Shown here one piece after another: positions 35,253 to 45,479 of a stretch of DNA of 64,000 nucleotides (position 1 is the first letter of the stretch; the number at the start of each line of letters is the position of its first letter). The translations under genes and the position numbers were made by a program. Source of the DNA: Proteus mirabilis ATCC 29906 (GTDB lineage Bacteria > Pseudomonadota > Gammaproteobacteria > Enterobacterales > Enterobacteriaceae). The stretch is taken from assembly GCF_000160755.1 (NCBI RefSeq), contig NZ_GG668593.1, positions 1-64,000 on the forward strand. Reading direction: 5' to 3'. The notes beneath the pieces were generated by a model. The model made no database searches and was not told the origin of the DNA. It was given only the letters and a program-made list of their open reading frames with translations.

Positions 35253-36494
35253 TCAGCGGTAAATAGGTAGGAGATTAAAGTTTGCTAATATGTGTGCAAT
35301 CGCATTAATTGCACCAAATAAGATCACAAAGATAATCATAAAGGTGCCACCAGGTGCTTTAAAGCTTTGTTGCTGATGACGTTGACGACTGGCTTTTGCC
35401 ATTAATGCTGGAATTATCGCCGCCCAAATTGTGGCTGCAAGTCCTGCAAAGCCAATAGCATACAAGAAGCCATCAGGAAAAATAATCGCTAAAATGGTGG
35501 GTGGTACAAAAGTTACGATGGCCGATTTTAAACGTCCTGTCCCAGTATTTGAGAATTTAAAGAAATCAGCTAAATAATCAAATAACCCTAAAGACACGCC
35601 TAAAAATGAACTCGCTAATGCCATATATGAGAACAAGTCTAATAAGAATGAAACGGAAGTATTTGCTGTATTGATACGCATTTGTGCCAGTAAGTTACCA
35701 ATATTTCCGCCTTCAGCAATGACTTGTTTAAAGCCTTCACGAGGAATATTACCTTGTACAACAAACTGCCATAAAATGTAGATAGCCAGCGAAATCAAGG
35801 TACCAATTAATAGACTTTTCATCACGGCTTTACCGTCTTTACGGTAGTAGGTGACTAATCCAGGAATATTGCCGTGATAACCAAAGGAGGTTAATAAATA
35901 AGGTAATGCGGCTAGTGCATAAGGTAAATAACTGGCATGGCTTTCTGTTGTATTAAATAATACTGGCATTTTCACTTCGGTAAATAATCCACCGATAGCA
36001 AATACAAAAGCCACAATCATACCGCCAATTAATATGGTACTTAAGCGATCAACGGCTCGGGTTGATAACCAAACGAAGAAAGCAACAACAAGGGCAAATA
36101 CTAAGCCTGCAACGGCTTGTGGCAAGCTAACCACATTAGCAAAATTTTGCACAATGATGGAGCTACCTGCAGAAATATAGGCATAAGTTAAAATATAGAG
36201 AACAAAAGCAATAGAAAGACCATTAATGGTACTCCATCCCTTACCTAATAAATCTTTGGTAATAGTATGAAAGCTTGATCCTAGGGGGTAGTGAAGATTA
36301 ACTTCTAAGATCATTAAGCCAGACATAAATAGGCAAAACCAAGTATAAATGAGTAAAAAGATAGAGCCGGTAAACCACACACCGGAAGTCACAATAGGGA
36401 TGGAGAACATACCGGCGCCTACCGCCGTACCGGCAATAATCATCGCACCACCGAGTATAGATGGGCGTTTAGCAATGGATGTGACTTCTGACAT
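35253..36494 (-). CDS. mtr: Mtr, tryptophan-specific transporter (HAAAP family)
   Basis: 413 residues, eleven transmembrane helices. ILGGAMIIAGTAVGAGMFSIP at helix 1, YILTYAYISAGSSI in helix 3 and FGYHGNIPGLVTYY in helix 5/6 are characteristic; the C-terminus FNLLPIYR also matches E. coli Mtr closely. It imports tryptophan (and indole) with protons. Being next to yeiP is not the E. coli arrangement. No tnaC-like leader was seen upstream. Confidence 0.9.
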   Translation of the reverse strand: MSEVTSIAKRPSILGGAMIIAGTAVGAGMFSIPIVTSGVWFTGSIFLLIYTWFCLFMSGLMILEVNLHYPLGSSFHTITKDLLGKGWSTINGLSIAFVLYILTYAYISAGSSIIVQNFANVVSLPQAVAGLVFALVVAFFVWLSTRAVDRLSTILIGGMIVAFVFAIGGLFTEVKMPVLFNTTESHASYLPYALAALPYLLTSFGYHGNIPGLVTYYRKDGKAVMKSLLIGTLISLAIYILWQFVVQGNIPREGFKQVIAEGGNIGNLLAQMRINTANTSVSFLLDLFSYMALASSFLGVSLGLFDYLADFFKFSNTGTGRLKSAIVTFVPPTILAIIFPDGFLYAIGFAGLAATIWAAIIPALMAKASRQRHQQQSFKAPGGTFMIIFVILFGAINAIAHILANFNLLPIYR

Positions 36495-36743
36495 AACATG
36501 TCCTTATAAAAAATGACTCAATGTACTAGCTTGATAGTGTAGAGAATACACGCTTGATCTGAGGGTGTAAATAGAGCACTTCCTTGTTTATTAAATAAAA
36601 AATGAATAAAAATAGTACAATAAGTTTTTATCTTTATATAAATCAATGGGTTAAATCATTTGTGCTCAAAAATAAGCCAAATATAATAAAGGACATTAAA
36701 CAGAAAAAAGATCACGTTGAATAATAACTAAGTAGGGGAAAAA

Positions 36744-36777
36744 CATTATTCTGAATAAAGAATATTCAGAATAATGA
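36744..36777 (-). terminator. terminator after the Nudix gene
   Basis: CATTATTCTGAATA/ATTCAGAATAATG stem with TTTTTCC on the minus strand. Confidence 0.85.
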
Positions 36778-36790
36778 TGAAGAGTGTTAA

Positions 36791-37207
36791 TTAAGGTTGA
36801 TAGAAACGTTTACTTTTCCATAAAGCAATAGAATTACGGCTCGCTTCAAAATGGGGTTCAGGTAAATCATCAGGTGAGCACCAGCGTAGTTCAGAACATT
36901 TATCTGGCTCCATTAACTTAGGCTCGCCACCTTGATATTGCGCTATCATACAGATAGATACGGTATGTTTACCTTCTAATTGATAAGTTTGTAGATTGTT
37001 GCTGATCCCAATCACTTCAGGAGTAGGGATGGTAATGCCAATCTCTTCTTCAATTTCACGAATAGCACATTGCTCAAAGGTTTCCCCCGGATCAACATGG
37101 CCACCAAAAATTGACCAATAAGGAGCGTGTTTACCACAGCGTTTACCTAATAATACTTCACCTTTTTCATTGACGATGATCACTCCAACACCAACGACTA
37201 CAGACAT
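36791..37207 (-). CDS. Nudix hydrolase (MutT-like)
   Basis: 138 residues from the ATG at 37207 with GGAG 7 bases upstream (an upstream TTG extension is not needed). The Nudix box is complete: GGHVDPGETFEQCAIREIEEE, ending EEIGI (GX5EX7REUXEEXGU, about 37-59). It hydrolyses a nucleoside diphosphate linked to another group; the substrate cannot be inferred. It lies just downstream of nfo on the same strand, suggesting a loose DNA-maintenance context. Confidence 0.88.
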   Translation of the reverse strand: MSVVVGVGVIIVNEKGEVLLGKRCGKHAPYWSIFGGHVDPGETFEQCAIREIEEEIGITIPTPEVIGISNNLQTYQLEGKHTVSICMIAQYQGGEPKLMEPDKCSELRWCSPDDLPEPHFEASRNSIALWKSKRFYQP

Positions 37208-37291
37208 GAGAGACTCCAAAATAGCATACGGATAAAAAAATAGAGGCTTGCGATTTTAGTACATCAAATCGCAAGTAAAAAAGAAATAAGG

Positions 37292-38137
37292 TTATTGAGT
37301 TTGTTGTGATTTTAACCAAGCTATTTCTTCTGGCCAAATATCAGGATTAATTGTTTCTAAGATAAGTGGGATCCCATCAAAACGGATATCTTGCATAATA
37401 TAAGTAAAGGGTACTTTGCCAATATTGCCTTGCCCTAAACTATGATGGCGATCGACACGACTAGCCAATTCGCTTTTAGCATCATTTAAGTGCATGGCTT
37501 TTAAATATTGAAAGCCGACAATATTATCAAATTCAGCAAAGGTCTTTTCGCAGTCTTCAACAGTACGTAGATCATAACCTGCAGCAAAAGTGTGACAAGT
37601 ATCAATACAAACGCCCACTCGAGATTTATCTTCTACACCATCGATAATGGCGGCGAGATGTTCAAAACGATAGCCTAAGTTAGTGCCTTGTCCAGCGGTA
37701 TTTTCAATCACTGCGGTCACATTTTGGGTTTTATCTAAGGTGATATTAATTGATTCAGCGATGCGTTGCAGACATTTATCAACATCGATTTTTTTTAAAT
37801 GGCTACCTGGGTGAAAATTAAGTAATTCAATGCCTAATTGCTCACAGCGTTGCATCTCATCGAGAAAAGCGGCTCTTGATTTTTCAAGGGCTTCTTCTTC
37901 TGGATGCCCTAAATTAATCAGATAGCTGTCGTGTGGTAAAATTTGTGCTGGACCATAGCCATAGATTTCACAATTTTTTTTAAATTTATCAATCGATTCA
38001 GTTGATAACGGGGCTGCTTTCCATTGGCGCTGATTTTTAGTAAAAAGAGCAAATGCCGTTGCTTTGATCTCATGAGCTCGTAATACAGCCTGATCAACAC
38101 CACCTGCAGCACTGACATGTGCGCCAACAAATTTCAT
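37292..38137 (-). CDS. nfo: endonuclease IV
   Basis: 281 residues; a tandem ATG allows one extra residue. GAHVSAAGG at the N-terminus, [41 protein letters not shown] and [20 protein letters not shown] supply the metal-binding residues of the three-zinc site. It cuts DNA at abasic sites and removes 3' blocking groups. Order nfo-yeiH-yeiE-lysP is as in E. coli. Confidence 0.97.
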   Translation of the reverse strand: MKFVGAHVSAAGGVDQAVLRAHEIKATAFALFTKNQRQWKAAPLSTESIDKFKKNCEIYGYGPAQILPHDSYLINLGHPEEEALEKSRAAFLDEMQRCEQLGIELLNFHPGSHLKKIDVDKCLQRIAESINITLDKTQNVTAVIENTAGQGTNLGYRFEHLAAIIDGVEDKSRVGVCIDTCHTFAAGYDLRTVEDCEKTFAEFDNIVGFQYLKAMHLNDAKSELASRVDRHHSLGQGNIGKVPFTYIMQDIRFDGIPLILETINPDIWPEEIAWLKSQQTQ

Positions 38138-38213
38138 CATAGTTCTCCTCTAATCTTATTTCACACTACGATAACAAATCGTGGGCTTATTGACATCCGA
38201 ATATGAGGAAATA

Positions 38214-38248
38214 TAAAAAAGCGCAACTTAAACTAGAATAAGTTGCGC
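38214..38248 (-). terminator. terminator after yeiH
   Basis: GCGCAACTTA/TAAGTTGCGC stem with an 8-base loop followed on the minus strand by T6. Confidence 0.9.
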
Positions 38249-38284
38249 AATACGGAGGTACATACTCAAGGATAGATTAAACAA

Positions 38285-39370
38285 TCACATCAACACAGAT
38301 TGGATAAAGATATTAATAGCAGCACCACCTAACGTTAGCCAGAAAAAGAGAAATAAAGCTAGCAGTAGTGGTTTTACACCCGCTTGACGTATCGCACTAA
38401 TATGCGTTGTTAAACCTAGTGCTACCATCGCCATTGCCAATAAAATAGTATCAATAGTAACGATATAGCTCACAATAGCGGCAGGAATTAAATTAAATGA
38501 ATTAAAACCAGCCATTAAGATAAAGAACACAGCAAACCAAGGAATAGTTATCGGACTTTTTTCTGTTGTCGCACCTACTGTTTTACGGCCCTTTTTACTA
38601 ATATAAGTAGAAAGGATAATTAAGAAAGGTGCCAGCATCATCACGCGGATCATTTTACTAATTACGGCTGCATTTTCTGCATCTGGACTAATTGAATGAC
38701 CCACCGCAACAACTTGAGCGACTTCATGTATGGTTGAACCAGCGAAGATACCAAAAGTTTCTTCACTAAAAGGTAACCAACCCGCAAAAGCGTTAAGATG
38801 GAAAAACCATGGGTAGAGGAAAATACCGATAGTTCCAAAAATTACGACAGTGGATACAGCCACCGCAACTTGGCTCGCCTGAGCTTTGACAACAGGCTCT
38901 GTTGCCATGACCGCAGCCGCACCACAAATACTACTACCCGCACCAATTAACATGACGGTTTGATCATCAAGACCAAAATATTTTTTCCCCACCCACATTG
39001 CAATGAGAAACGTTGAGGTCAACATAATAGCGTCAATAATTAATCCTGTTGCACCTACATCTGCAATTTGCTGAAAAGTGAGTCTAAAACCGTATAGGAT
39101 GATCCCCGCACGTAGTAAATAGTGTTTGGCAAACTTAACGCCTTCATCACTATAAGGTTTAGCGATGGGATAAACCGTATTACCCGCAATAATGCCAAAT
39201 AAGATAGCCAGTGTAAGAGCACCTAACCCCATACTGGAAAACCATGGAATATCACCTACGTAAATAGCGAGGGCGGTTAATATACCTGTTAGCAGCAAGC
39301 CGGGGAGCCAGCGATAAACAGGAATAAAACATTTTTTAGCCAATGTGGTTGTTTGACTTTGCTCTGACAT
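38285..39370 (-). CDS. yeiH: YeiH family membrane protein (UPF0324)
   Basis: 361 residues from the ATG at 39370 (GCAAGG upstream); a longer frame exists but without support. About ten transmembrane helices. LGALTLAILFGIIAGN, RAGIILYGFRLTFQQ, GAGSSICGAAAVMA and STIHEVAQVVAVG are the conserved segments of the family, proposed to be anion or sulphur-compound transporters. It is transcribed divergently from yeiE, whose product probably controls it. Confidence 0.92.
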   Translation of the reverse strand: MSEQSQTTTLAKKCFIPVYRWLPGLLLTGILTALAIYVGDIPWFSSMGLGALTLAILFGIIAGNTVYPIAKPYSDEGVKFAKHYLLRAGIILYGFRLTFQQIADVGATGLIIDAIMLTSTFLIAMWVGKKYFGLDDQTVMLIGAGSSICGAAAVMATEPVVKAQASQVAVAVSTVVIFGTIGIFLYPWFFHLNAFAGWLPFSEETFGIFAGSTIHEVAQVVAVGHSISPDAENAAVISKMIRVMMLAPFLIILSTYISKKGRKTVGATTEKSPITIPWFAVFFILMAGFNSFNLIPAAIVSYIVTIDTILLAMAMVALGLTTHISAIRQAGVKPLLLALFLFFWLTLGGAAINIFIQSVLM

Positions 39371-39554
39371 AGAAAAACCTTGCTTATGTAAATTTTGCAT
39401 AAGCATATAACAGATACTATTATTTATTAAATTCATTATTTTTATAATAATAACCACTAAAACTAATATGGATATATTTTCACAATTGTTCTTGGTATGT
39501 TATTGGTTTGTGGATAGTATGTTATTACTATGACAGCTAAAAGGTGGGATGGAC

Positions 39555-40445
39555 ATGCGTATTACATTGCGACAACTGGAAGTATTTACTGAAGTACTTA
39601 AAAGTGGTTCTACAACACAGGCTTCACAACAGTTGGCATTATCTCAATCCGCTGTGAGTGCTTCTTTAACTGATCTAGAAAATCAGTTAGGAGTACAACT
39701 TTTCGATAGAGTGGGGAAGCGCTTAGTGACTAATGAACATGGGCGATTATTATATCCAAGGGCACTCTCTTTACTTGAGCGTGCTACTGAAGTAGAGCAG
39801 TTATTTCAAGCCGGAAATGGTGCTTTACGTATTGCTGCAAGTACCACTATTGGTAATTATATTTTGCCACAAATGTTGGGTAATTTTCATCGTAACTACC
39901 CCGATATTCCACTTGAAATGAGTATTGGCAATACGGAAGAAGTCGTCAAATCAGTCAGTGAGTTCCGTGTTGATTTAGGCCTTATTGAAGGGGCTTGCCA
40001 AAGCTCTGAATTGATCAGCCAAAAATGGCTACTGGATGAAATGGTCATATTTTGTTCCCCTGAACATCCTTTAGCTAAGGCGAAAACAGTGACATTAGCC
40101 GATCTTCAATCCGCGCCGTGGATCCTACGTGAAAACGGTTCTGGGACGCGAGATGTACTCAATCATCTGCTGTTTGCTTCATTACCCGGATATCGAATCG
40201 AAATGGAATTAGGTAATTCAGAAGCGATAAAACATGCTGTAATGTATGAAATGGGGATTAGTTGTTTATCTCGCCGAGTGATCCAAGATCAAATAGAGAG
40301 TGGCTCTTTAAAAGAGATAAAGGTCGAAGGTCTAAAATTACAACGTACTTTATATTTGGTCTATCATCGCCAAAAACATGTCTCTGATGCCCTCAAAAAA
40401 TTACTTTCATATTGTAATGCTGAACATTTAATCGACAACGCTTGA
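39555..40445 (+). CDS. yeiE: LysR family regulator YeiE
   Basis: 296 residues from the ATG at 39555 (GGTGGGATGG upstream; an ATG two codons earlier is possible). Winged helix-turn-helix [22 protein letters not shown] at about 17-40, then an effector domain with [16 protein letters not shown] and [11 protein letters not shown]. It matches E. coli YeiE in sequence and position, divergent from yeiH and upstream of lysP. In other enterics YeiE has been tied to sulphite response and motility. Confidence 0.92.
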   Translation: MRITLRQLEVFTEVLKSGSTTQASQQLALSQSAVSASLTDLENQLGVQLFDRVGKRLVTNEHGRLLYPRALSLLERATEVEQLFQAGNGALRIAASTTIGNYILPQMLGNFHRNYPDIPLEMSIGNTEEVVKSVSEFRVDLGLIEGACQSSELISQKWLLDEMVIFCSPEHPLAKAKTVTLADLQSAPWILRENGSGTRDVLNHLLFASLPGYRIEMELGNSEAIKHAVMYEMGISCLSRRVIQDQIESGSLKEIKVEGLKLQRTLYLVYHRQKHVSDALKKLLSYCNAEHLIDNA

Positions 40446-40567
40446 TAAGTTACTAATAATTGAAGCCCGATTATGAAGGTATCTTATAATCCTAGATCCT
40501 TGCTATTCACCACAGCCAGATTTGTTACAATTGATGCTAGGAATATGAATATAACCGTGGAATGATA

Positions 40568-42055
40568 ATGTCAGAACAACAAACAGATACCGCAAAATCG
40601 GGTGCGGTACGCACTTTGCGTCGAGAATTAAAGGCGCGACATTTAGCGATGATCGCTATTGGTGGTTCAATTGGTACAGGGCTTTTTGTCGCATCAGGTG
40701 CAACTGTTGCTCAAGCAGGGCCAGGGGGCGCATTACTCTCTTACGCATTAATAGGACTTATGGTCTATTTCCTTATGACCAGCCTTGGAGAGTTAGCGGC
40801 ATTTATGCCTGTTTCCGGATCTTTTTCAACCTATGGCTCTAAATATGTTGATGAAGGATTTGGTTTCGCACTAGGCTGGAACTACTGGTACAACTGGGCT
40901 GTGACGATTGCAGTTGACTTAGTCGCCGCGCAGCTCGTGATGCTGTATTGGTTCCCTGATGTGGATGGTTGGATTTGGAGTGCGTTATTTTTAGCCGTTA
41001 TTTTCTTGCTTAACTATATTTCTGTAAAGGGATTTGGTGAAGCTGAATATTGGTTTTCATTAATTAAAGTATCGACCGTGATTATTTTTATTACGGTGGG
41101 TATTGCGATGATCACCGGTATTATGAAAGGCGCTGAAAATGCAGGTTGGCACAACTGGGAAATCGGCGATGCGCCTTTTGCTGGTGGTTTTGCCGCCATG
41201 ATAGGGGTAGCGATGATTGTTGGGTTCTCTTTCCAAGGAACTGAACTTATCGGTATCGCAGCGGGGGAGTCGAAAGATCCTGCGAAAAATATTCCTAAAG
41301 CAGTACGTAAAGTTTTTTGGCGTATTTTACTGTTTTATATCCTAGCTATCTTAATTATCAGTTTAATCATTCCTTATACCGATCCTAACTTGCTACGTAA
41401 TGATGTGGGTGACATCAGTGTGAGTCCGTTTACACTGGTATTTAAAAATGCAGGGTTACTTTCAGCTGCCGCTATCATGAACGCAGTTATTTTAACGGCG
41501 GTGCTTTCGGCAGGGAACTCCGGTATGTATGCATCTACGCGTATGTTATTTACCTTAGCAAGAGAAGGTAAAGCGCCGAAATTTTTTGGTAAATTATCCA
41601 AAAACGGTGTTCCACGTAATGCACTTTATGCAACAACAGTGGTTGCGGGTTTATGCTTTTTAAGCTCAATGTATGGTAACCAAACGGTTTATTTATGGTT
41701 ATTAAATACATCAGGTATGACAGGATTTATTGCTTGGTTAGGTATTGCAATCAGTCATTACCGTTTTCGTCGGGGTTATGTAGCACAAGGTCGAGATCTG
41801 AATGAATTGCCATATCGTTCAGGCTTCTTCCCTGTAGGACCTATTTTTGCCTTTATTCTCTGTTTAATTATTACATTAGGTCAAAACTATCAGGCATTTT
41901 TAGAAGATACTATTGACTGGTATGGTGTTGTGGCAACCTATATTGGGATCCCATTATTCCTGCTGATTTGGTTTACCTATAAAATAGTGAAGAAAACACG
42001 TTTTATTCGCTACAGTGAAATGCAGTTTCCTGAGCATATTGAAAACAAAAAATAG
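40568..42055 (+). CDS. lysP: LysP, lysine-specific permease
   Basis: About 495 residues (start at 40568 or two codons earlier), twelve transmembrane helices. The APC-family start HLAMIAIGGSIGTGLFVASG, followed by FALGWNYWYNWAVTIAVDL and GFSFQGTELIGIAAGESKDP, is nearly identical to E. coli LysP. It imports lysine with protons and, in E. coli, holds CadC inactive without lysine. Neighbours yeiE and cirA agree with E. coli. Confidence 0.97.
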   Translation: MSEQQTDTAKSGAVRTLRRELKARHLAMIAIGGSIGTGLFVASGATVAQAGPGGALLSYALIGLMVYFLMTSLGELAAFMPVSGSFSTYGSKYVDEGFGFALGWNYWYNWAVTIAVDLVAAQLVMLYWFPDVDGWIWSALFLAVIFLLNYISVKGFGEAEYWFSLIKVSTVIIFITVGIAMITGIMKGAENAGWHNWEIGDAPFAGGFAAMIGVAMIVGFSFQGTELIGIAAGESKDPAKNIPKAVRKVFWRILLFYILAILIISLIIPYTDPNLLRNDVGDISVSPFTLVFKNAGLLSAAAIMNAVILTAVLSAGNSGMYASTRMLFTLAREGKAPKFFGKLSKNGVPRNALYATTVVAGLCFLSSMYGNQTVYLWLLNTSGMTGFIAWLGIAISHYRFRRGYVAQGRDLNELPYRSGFFPVGPIFAFILCLIITLGQNYQAFLEDTIDWYGVVATYIGIPLFLLIWFTYKIVKKTRFIRYSEMQFPEHIENKK

Positions 42056-42073
42056 TTAGTTTTATCACTAAAT

Positions 42074-42124
42074 AGAGAGCCGGCTAATTTGTGAACTTTA
42101 TCACAATTTAGCCGGCTCTTTTTC
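42074..42124 (+). terminator. terminator after lysP, with CRP-like core
   Basis: AGAGCCGGCTAA/TTAGCCGGCTCT stem, extended inward by TTTGTGA/TCACAA, then T5. The inner part TGTGA-ACTTTA-TCACA also has the exact form of a CRP core site. Confidence 0.92.
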
Positions 42125-42835
42125 TATTCTATGACTAATAATTACACAAATAAGAGAAAATTCTAATTTATATTCGCAATCGCATTGATAAGTATTCTTA
42201 TTTGCTTTATTGTTAGCAAACAGTTTATTGCATAATAATGTGACGACAGTGTTATTGGTTATAGAAAATAGATCTGATGTATGTAAAGCGTCATCATCCA
42301 CTCTCTAGAGCGATTTTTAGCTCATCTAATAACGCATCGTTGTATAAGAAGTCATATATTGAATATCGCGTATTATATCAATTAAGCGAATTTTCTTCTT
42401 ATTTGTCACATTATTCTCAATTAATCAATTTTAATGCAAAAAAGTGATGAATAAATTATCAGGTTAAACTTTGGCATATTTATCTGTTAATGAAACAGCT
42501 GGATAGAAAATCAATAGCAATATGCAAATAGATGTAGGTATATATTTGTTTGATTAATCTACAGACAAGCCTGATAAATATATTGTCTCTATTAATAGGA
42601 TTTTATTAACACATTGTTTTAAAAGAAAATTTATATGTCAAATTACTTGAATGATAAAAATCTTATAGAAGCATAAAACAATAACAGCAGAAGTATAGGA
42701 ATTTAGTCAATAGGGATATAAAAATAATATCAAAATAACTAAGGGTAATTAAATTAATTACCTTCATTGTTGAGCAACTGTCGATCTGTCCATCTATATA
42801 AAACTTAAAGAATATATATTCTTGGAGAATCGGGA
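42125..42835. other. long intergenic region upstream of cirA
   Basis: About 710 AT-rich bases. Minus-strand frames here lack ribosome-binding sites. A palindrome GGTAATT-AAATT-AATTACC lies at 42744-42762, 74 bases before cirA. No convincing Fur box was found although cirA is Fur-controlled in E. coli; the closest is AATGATAAAAATCTTAT near 42650. The cirA ribosome-binding site TTGGAG precedes the ATG. Confidence 0.4.
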
Positions 42836-44818
42836 ATGGTAGTGTTAAAGAAAAATAAAATTGCGCTTGGCGTTGTTGCTGCTCTTGCATCAAGTTTTGT
42901 GATGACAGCTTCCGCAGAAGATCCTGAAAGGTTACTGGTGACAACCGCTTCGGGATTTAAACAGACTGTTGAAGATGCTCCAGCTTCTGTTTCAGTTGTA
43001 ACTCGTGAACAATTAGAAACAAAATCATATCGTGATGTGACTGATGCGCTAAAAGATGTTCCGGGGGTGCTAGTGACGGGGGGCGGTAGCAGCTCTGATA
43101 TTAGTATTCGTGGTATGGATCCTAAGTATACCATGATCTTAGTCGATGGTAAGCGTGTTGCATCTCGTGAAACGCGTCCTAATAGTGATAACTCAGGTAT
43201 TGAACAAGGTTGGTTACCTCCTTTACCCGCGATTGAGCGTATTGAGGTAGTAAGAGGCCCAATGTCTTCTTTATATGGCTCTGATGCCATGGGAGGCGTT
43301 ATCAATATTATTACGCGTAAAGCGCAAAAAGAATGGAACTTTAGTTTACGTGGTGACACAACGTTGACTGAGCGTAAAAATGAAGGAAATACAGGACAAG
43401 GTAGTTTCTATGCTGCAGGTCCATTGATTGATAATGTGTTAGGTCTAAAGCTGCAAGGGCAATATTCTCACCGTGGTGAAGATAGACGTGTTGATGGCTA
43501 TAACCGTCAGATCACGGCAAGTGGTGGCGGTACATTAAGCTGGACACCAGATGAGAAAAATACCGTTGAATTTGAATTTAAAAAAGATAATCAACATCGT
43601 GATTCACGTGTTGGCTATTCAAAATCAGCTGAACTTGTTAAAGGGAAAAAACCACAAAGTAGCTTTACTGATTATGAGTTAACGCATTATGCCTTAACCC
43701 ATGATGGTATTTATGATTTTGGTACTATGAATACCTATGTTCAGCGCGATGAAAGCCGCAATCCATCACGTAAAATGGATTATGATGATACAACTGTTCG
43801 TAACCAAACCGTCTTTATGTTTGGTGATCATATGTTAAGTGTCGGCGGTCAATATCGCTATGAAGAGCTGAAAGATGAAGGCAATAAGCTTAAAGGTAAT
43901 AATAAGCTAGATCGCTATAGTTGGGCGCTGTTTGCTGAAGATGAGTGGACATTGACAAACGACTTCGCTTTAACCGCCGGTTTACGGATGGATAAAGATG
44001 AAAACTTTGGTACTCACTGGACACCGCGAGTTTATGGTGTTTGGCATTTAGCTGATGAATGGACATTAAAAGGTGGGGTATCTACTGGATATCGTTCACC
44101 GGATTTACGTCAAGCGACAGCCACTTGGGGACAAGCTACAGGCGGTGGTCGTTATGATGCGGTTATTTACGGTAATCCTGATTTAAAACCAGAAAAATCG
44201 GTGACAGAAGAAATTGGTATTATTTGGGATAATCGAGATAATTTAAATGCAAGTATTACGATTTATAATACTGATTTTAAAGATAAAATAATGGAAAGGC
44301 GCGTTTGTGACAAAGACTCATCTAAACCATGTAAAGCGAGTGATGGATTTGGACATGTTTATGATTTTGTGAGTACTCGTGAAAATGTTGATAAAGCCAA
44401 TATGCGCGGTGTTGAAGTTACTGCTAACTGGATTATTTCCCCAGAATGGAATTTAGCAGCAAACTACACGTTCACAGATACGGAACAAAAGAGTGGCGAT
44501 TTCAAAGGTAAGCCTCTGAATAAGCAACCGCGCCATATGGCAAACGCGACCTTAAATTGGGAAACCACACCTGAAATGGAAACTTGGGCACGCATTAATT
44601 TCCGTGGTAAGACATCAGACTATTTATCACGTACTTCAATGGCTAAGAGCACACCTTCATACGCCTTTGTTGATGTAGGTACTAGCTATAGTCTAACGAA
44701 GCAACTAAATCTGATCGGTGGCGTCTATAATGTTTTTGATCGTCGCATCGAAAGAGATAATTACGGTTCAACCTTAGAAGGCCGTCGTTATAACATCGGA
44801 TTAAACTACAACTTCTAG
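42836..44818 (+). CDS. cirA: CirA-like TonB-dependent siderophore receptor
   Basis: 660 residues. Signal peptide of about 27 residues (VMTASA). The TonB box lies near RLLVTTAS; the plug follows (DAPASVSVVTREQLE, DVPGVLVTGGG, SIRGMDPKYTMILVDGKRV, EVVRGPMSSLYGSDAMGGVINII) and then a 22-strand barrel ending in the terminal Phe of LNYNF. In E. coli CirA takes up catecholate iron complexes. The position after lysP is the E. coli one. In Proteus this locus is a known iron-regulated outer-membrane receptor. Confidence 0.92.
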   Translation: MVVLKKNKIALGVVAALASSFVMTASAEDPERLLVTTASGFKQTVEDAPASVSVVTREQLETKSYRDVTDALKDVPGVLVTGGGSSSDISIRGMDPKYTMILVDGKRVASRETRPNSDNSGIEQGWLPPLPAIERIEVVRGPMSSLYGSDAMGGVINIITRKAQKEWNFSLRGDTTLTERKNEGNTGQGSFYAAGPLIDNVLGLKLQGQYSHRGEDRRVDGYNRQITASGGGTLSWTPDEKNTVEFEFKKDNQHRDSRVGYSKSAELVKGKKPQSSFTDYELTHYALTHDGIYDFGTMNTYVQRDESRNPSRKMDYDDTTVRNQTVFMFGDHMLSVGGQYRYEELKDEGNKLKGNNKLDRYSWALFAEDEWTLTNDFALTAGLRMDKDENFGTHWTPRVYGVWHLADEWTLKGGVSTGYRSPDLRQATATWGQATGGGRYDAVIYGNPDLKPEKSVTEEIGIIWDNRDNLNASITIYNTDFKDKIMERRVCDKDSSKPCKASDGFGHVYDFVSTRENVDKANMRGVEVTANWIISPEWNLAANYTFTDTEQKSGDFKGKPLNKQPRHMANATLNWETTPEMETWARINFRGKTSDYLSRTSMAKSTPSYAFVDVGTSYSLTKQLNLIGGVYNVFDRRIERDNYGSTLEGRRYNIGLNYNF

Positions 44819-44844
44819 TTTTATCCCTCAGTGTGTGTCAATCA

Positions 44845-44872
44845 AGCTCCACATTATGTGGAGCTTTTTTTG
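44845..44872 (+). terminator. terminator after cirA
   Basis: AGCTCCAC/GTGGAGCT stem, short loop, T7. Confidence 0.92.
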
Positions 44873-45361
44873 TTATTTAATTAAAGCCAATACTGGCAAA
44901 ATGCATAATAGGCATTTATATTTAGTTTAATGAATCACCTAAAAATAAGGTTCATTTGTTTTAACCACTGACTATCTTTACTGAATACTTAATCTTTTTT
45001 TCTTATTACTGAAAATCATTTTTGATTACTCTATATGGCTTGTTGAAAAATAATGGTATTTCAGTTATCTGTATCTTTTTTAGTCTTTATAGCGTGAAAG
45101 AAGCAATTAATTTACATTAGATTTGTTTATGTATCATTGATGCTTTATTTTGGTTGGTATTGTTGTATATAACATGCAAAATTAATTAACTTTTTGATTG
45201 TTAATGTATTAATGATTTTTGTTGTTTAATACCAAACGACAATAGGCTATATCTCAAAGTTAGGCTTTGTGATAAAAACGCAAATATTGTCAATGAAATG
45301 TGACAGTAAAGGCTAACTTAGTTTGCTATTTAAAAAGATCGTAAAAAAAGGTGGTTTTTTG
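44873..45361. other. intergenic region upstream of the plaP leader
   Basis: About 490 AT-rich bases without a gene. The promoter for the leader transcript must lie in its right part; no specific operator was recognised. Confidence 0.35.
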
Positions 45362-45412
45362 ATGAAAATCTATTGCTATTTAAGTCTGAGACGTGCAAAA
45401 TGCGCCCACTAA
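45362..45412 (+). CDS. 16-residue leader peptide upstream of a terminator
   Basis: ATG at 45362 with GGTGG 7 bases upstream encodes MKIYCYLSLRRAKCAH and stops at 45410-45412, nine bases before an intrinsic terminator. A tandem Arg-Arg pair and two Cys sit near the end. The layout (short ORF, then terminator, then a transporter gene) is that of an attenuation leader; arrest peptides controlling polyamine genes (SpeFL in E. coli) are a precedent in function, not in sequence. Confidence 0.55.
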   Translation: MKIYCYLSLRRAKCAH

Positions 45413-45420
45413 AAATATGA

Positions 45421-45454
45421 CTGATGCGTTTTAACTGCATCGGTTTTTTTTTGC
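45421..45454 (+). terminator. intrinsic terminator/attenuator in the plaP leader
   Basis: CTGATGC/GCATCGG (one G-U pair), 9-base loop, followed by nine T. It lies between the 16-codon ORF and the rest of the plaP leader, so it would end transcription before plaP unless bypassed. Confidence 0.8.
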
Positions 45455-45479
45455 TTTTTACTTATTACTACACCAAGAG

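Noticed and set aside
42663-43359. minus-strand frames across the cirA start, one 184 codons long
   Set aside because: They lie antisense to the CirA signal peptide and plug, which are unmistakable.
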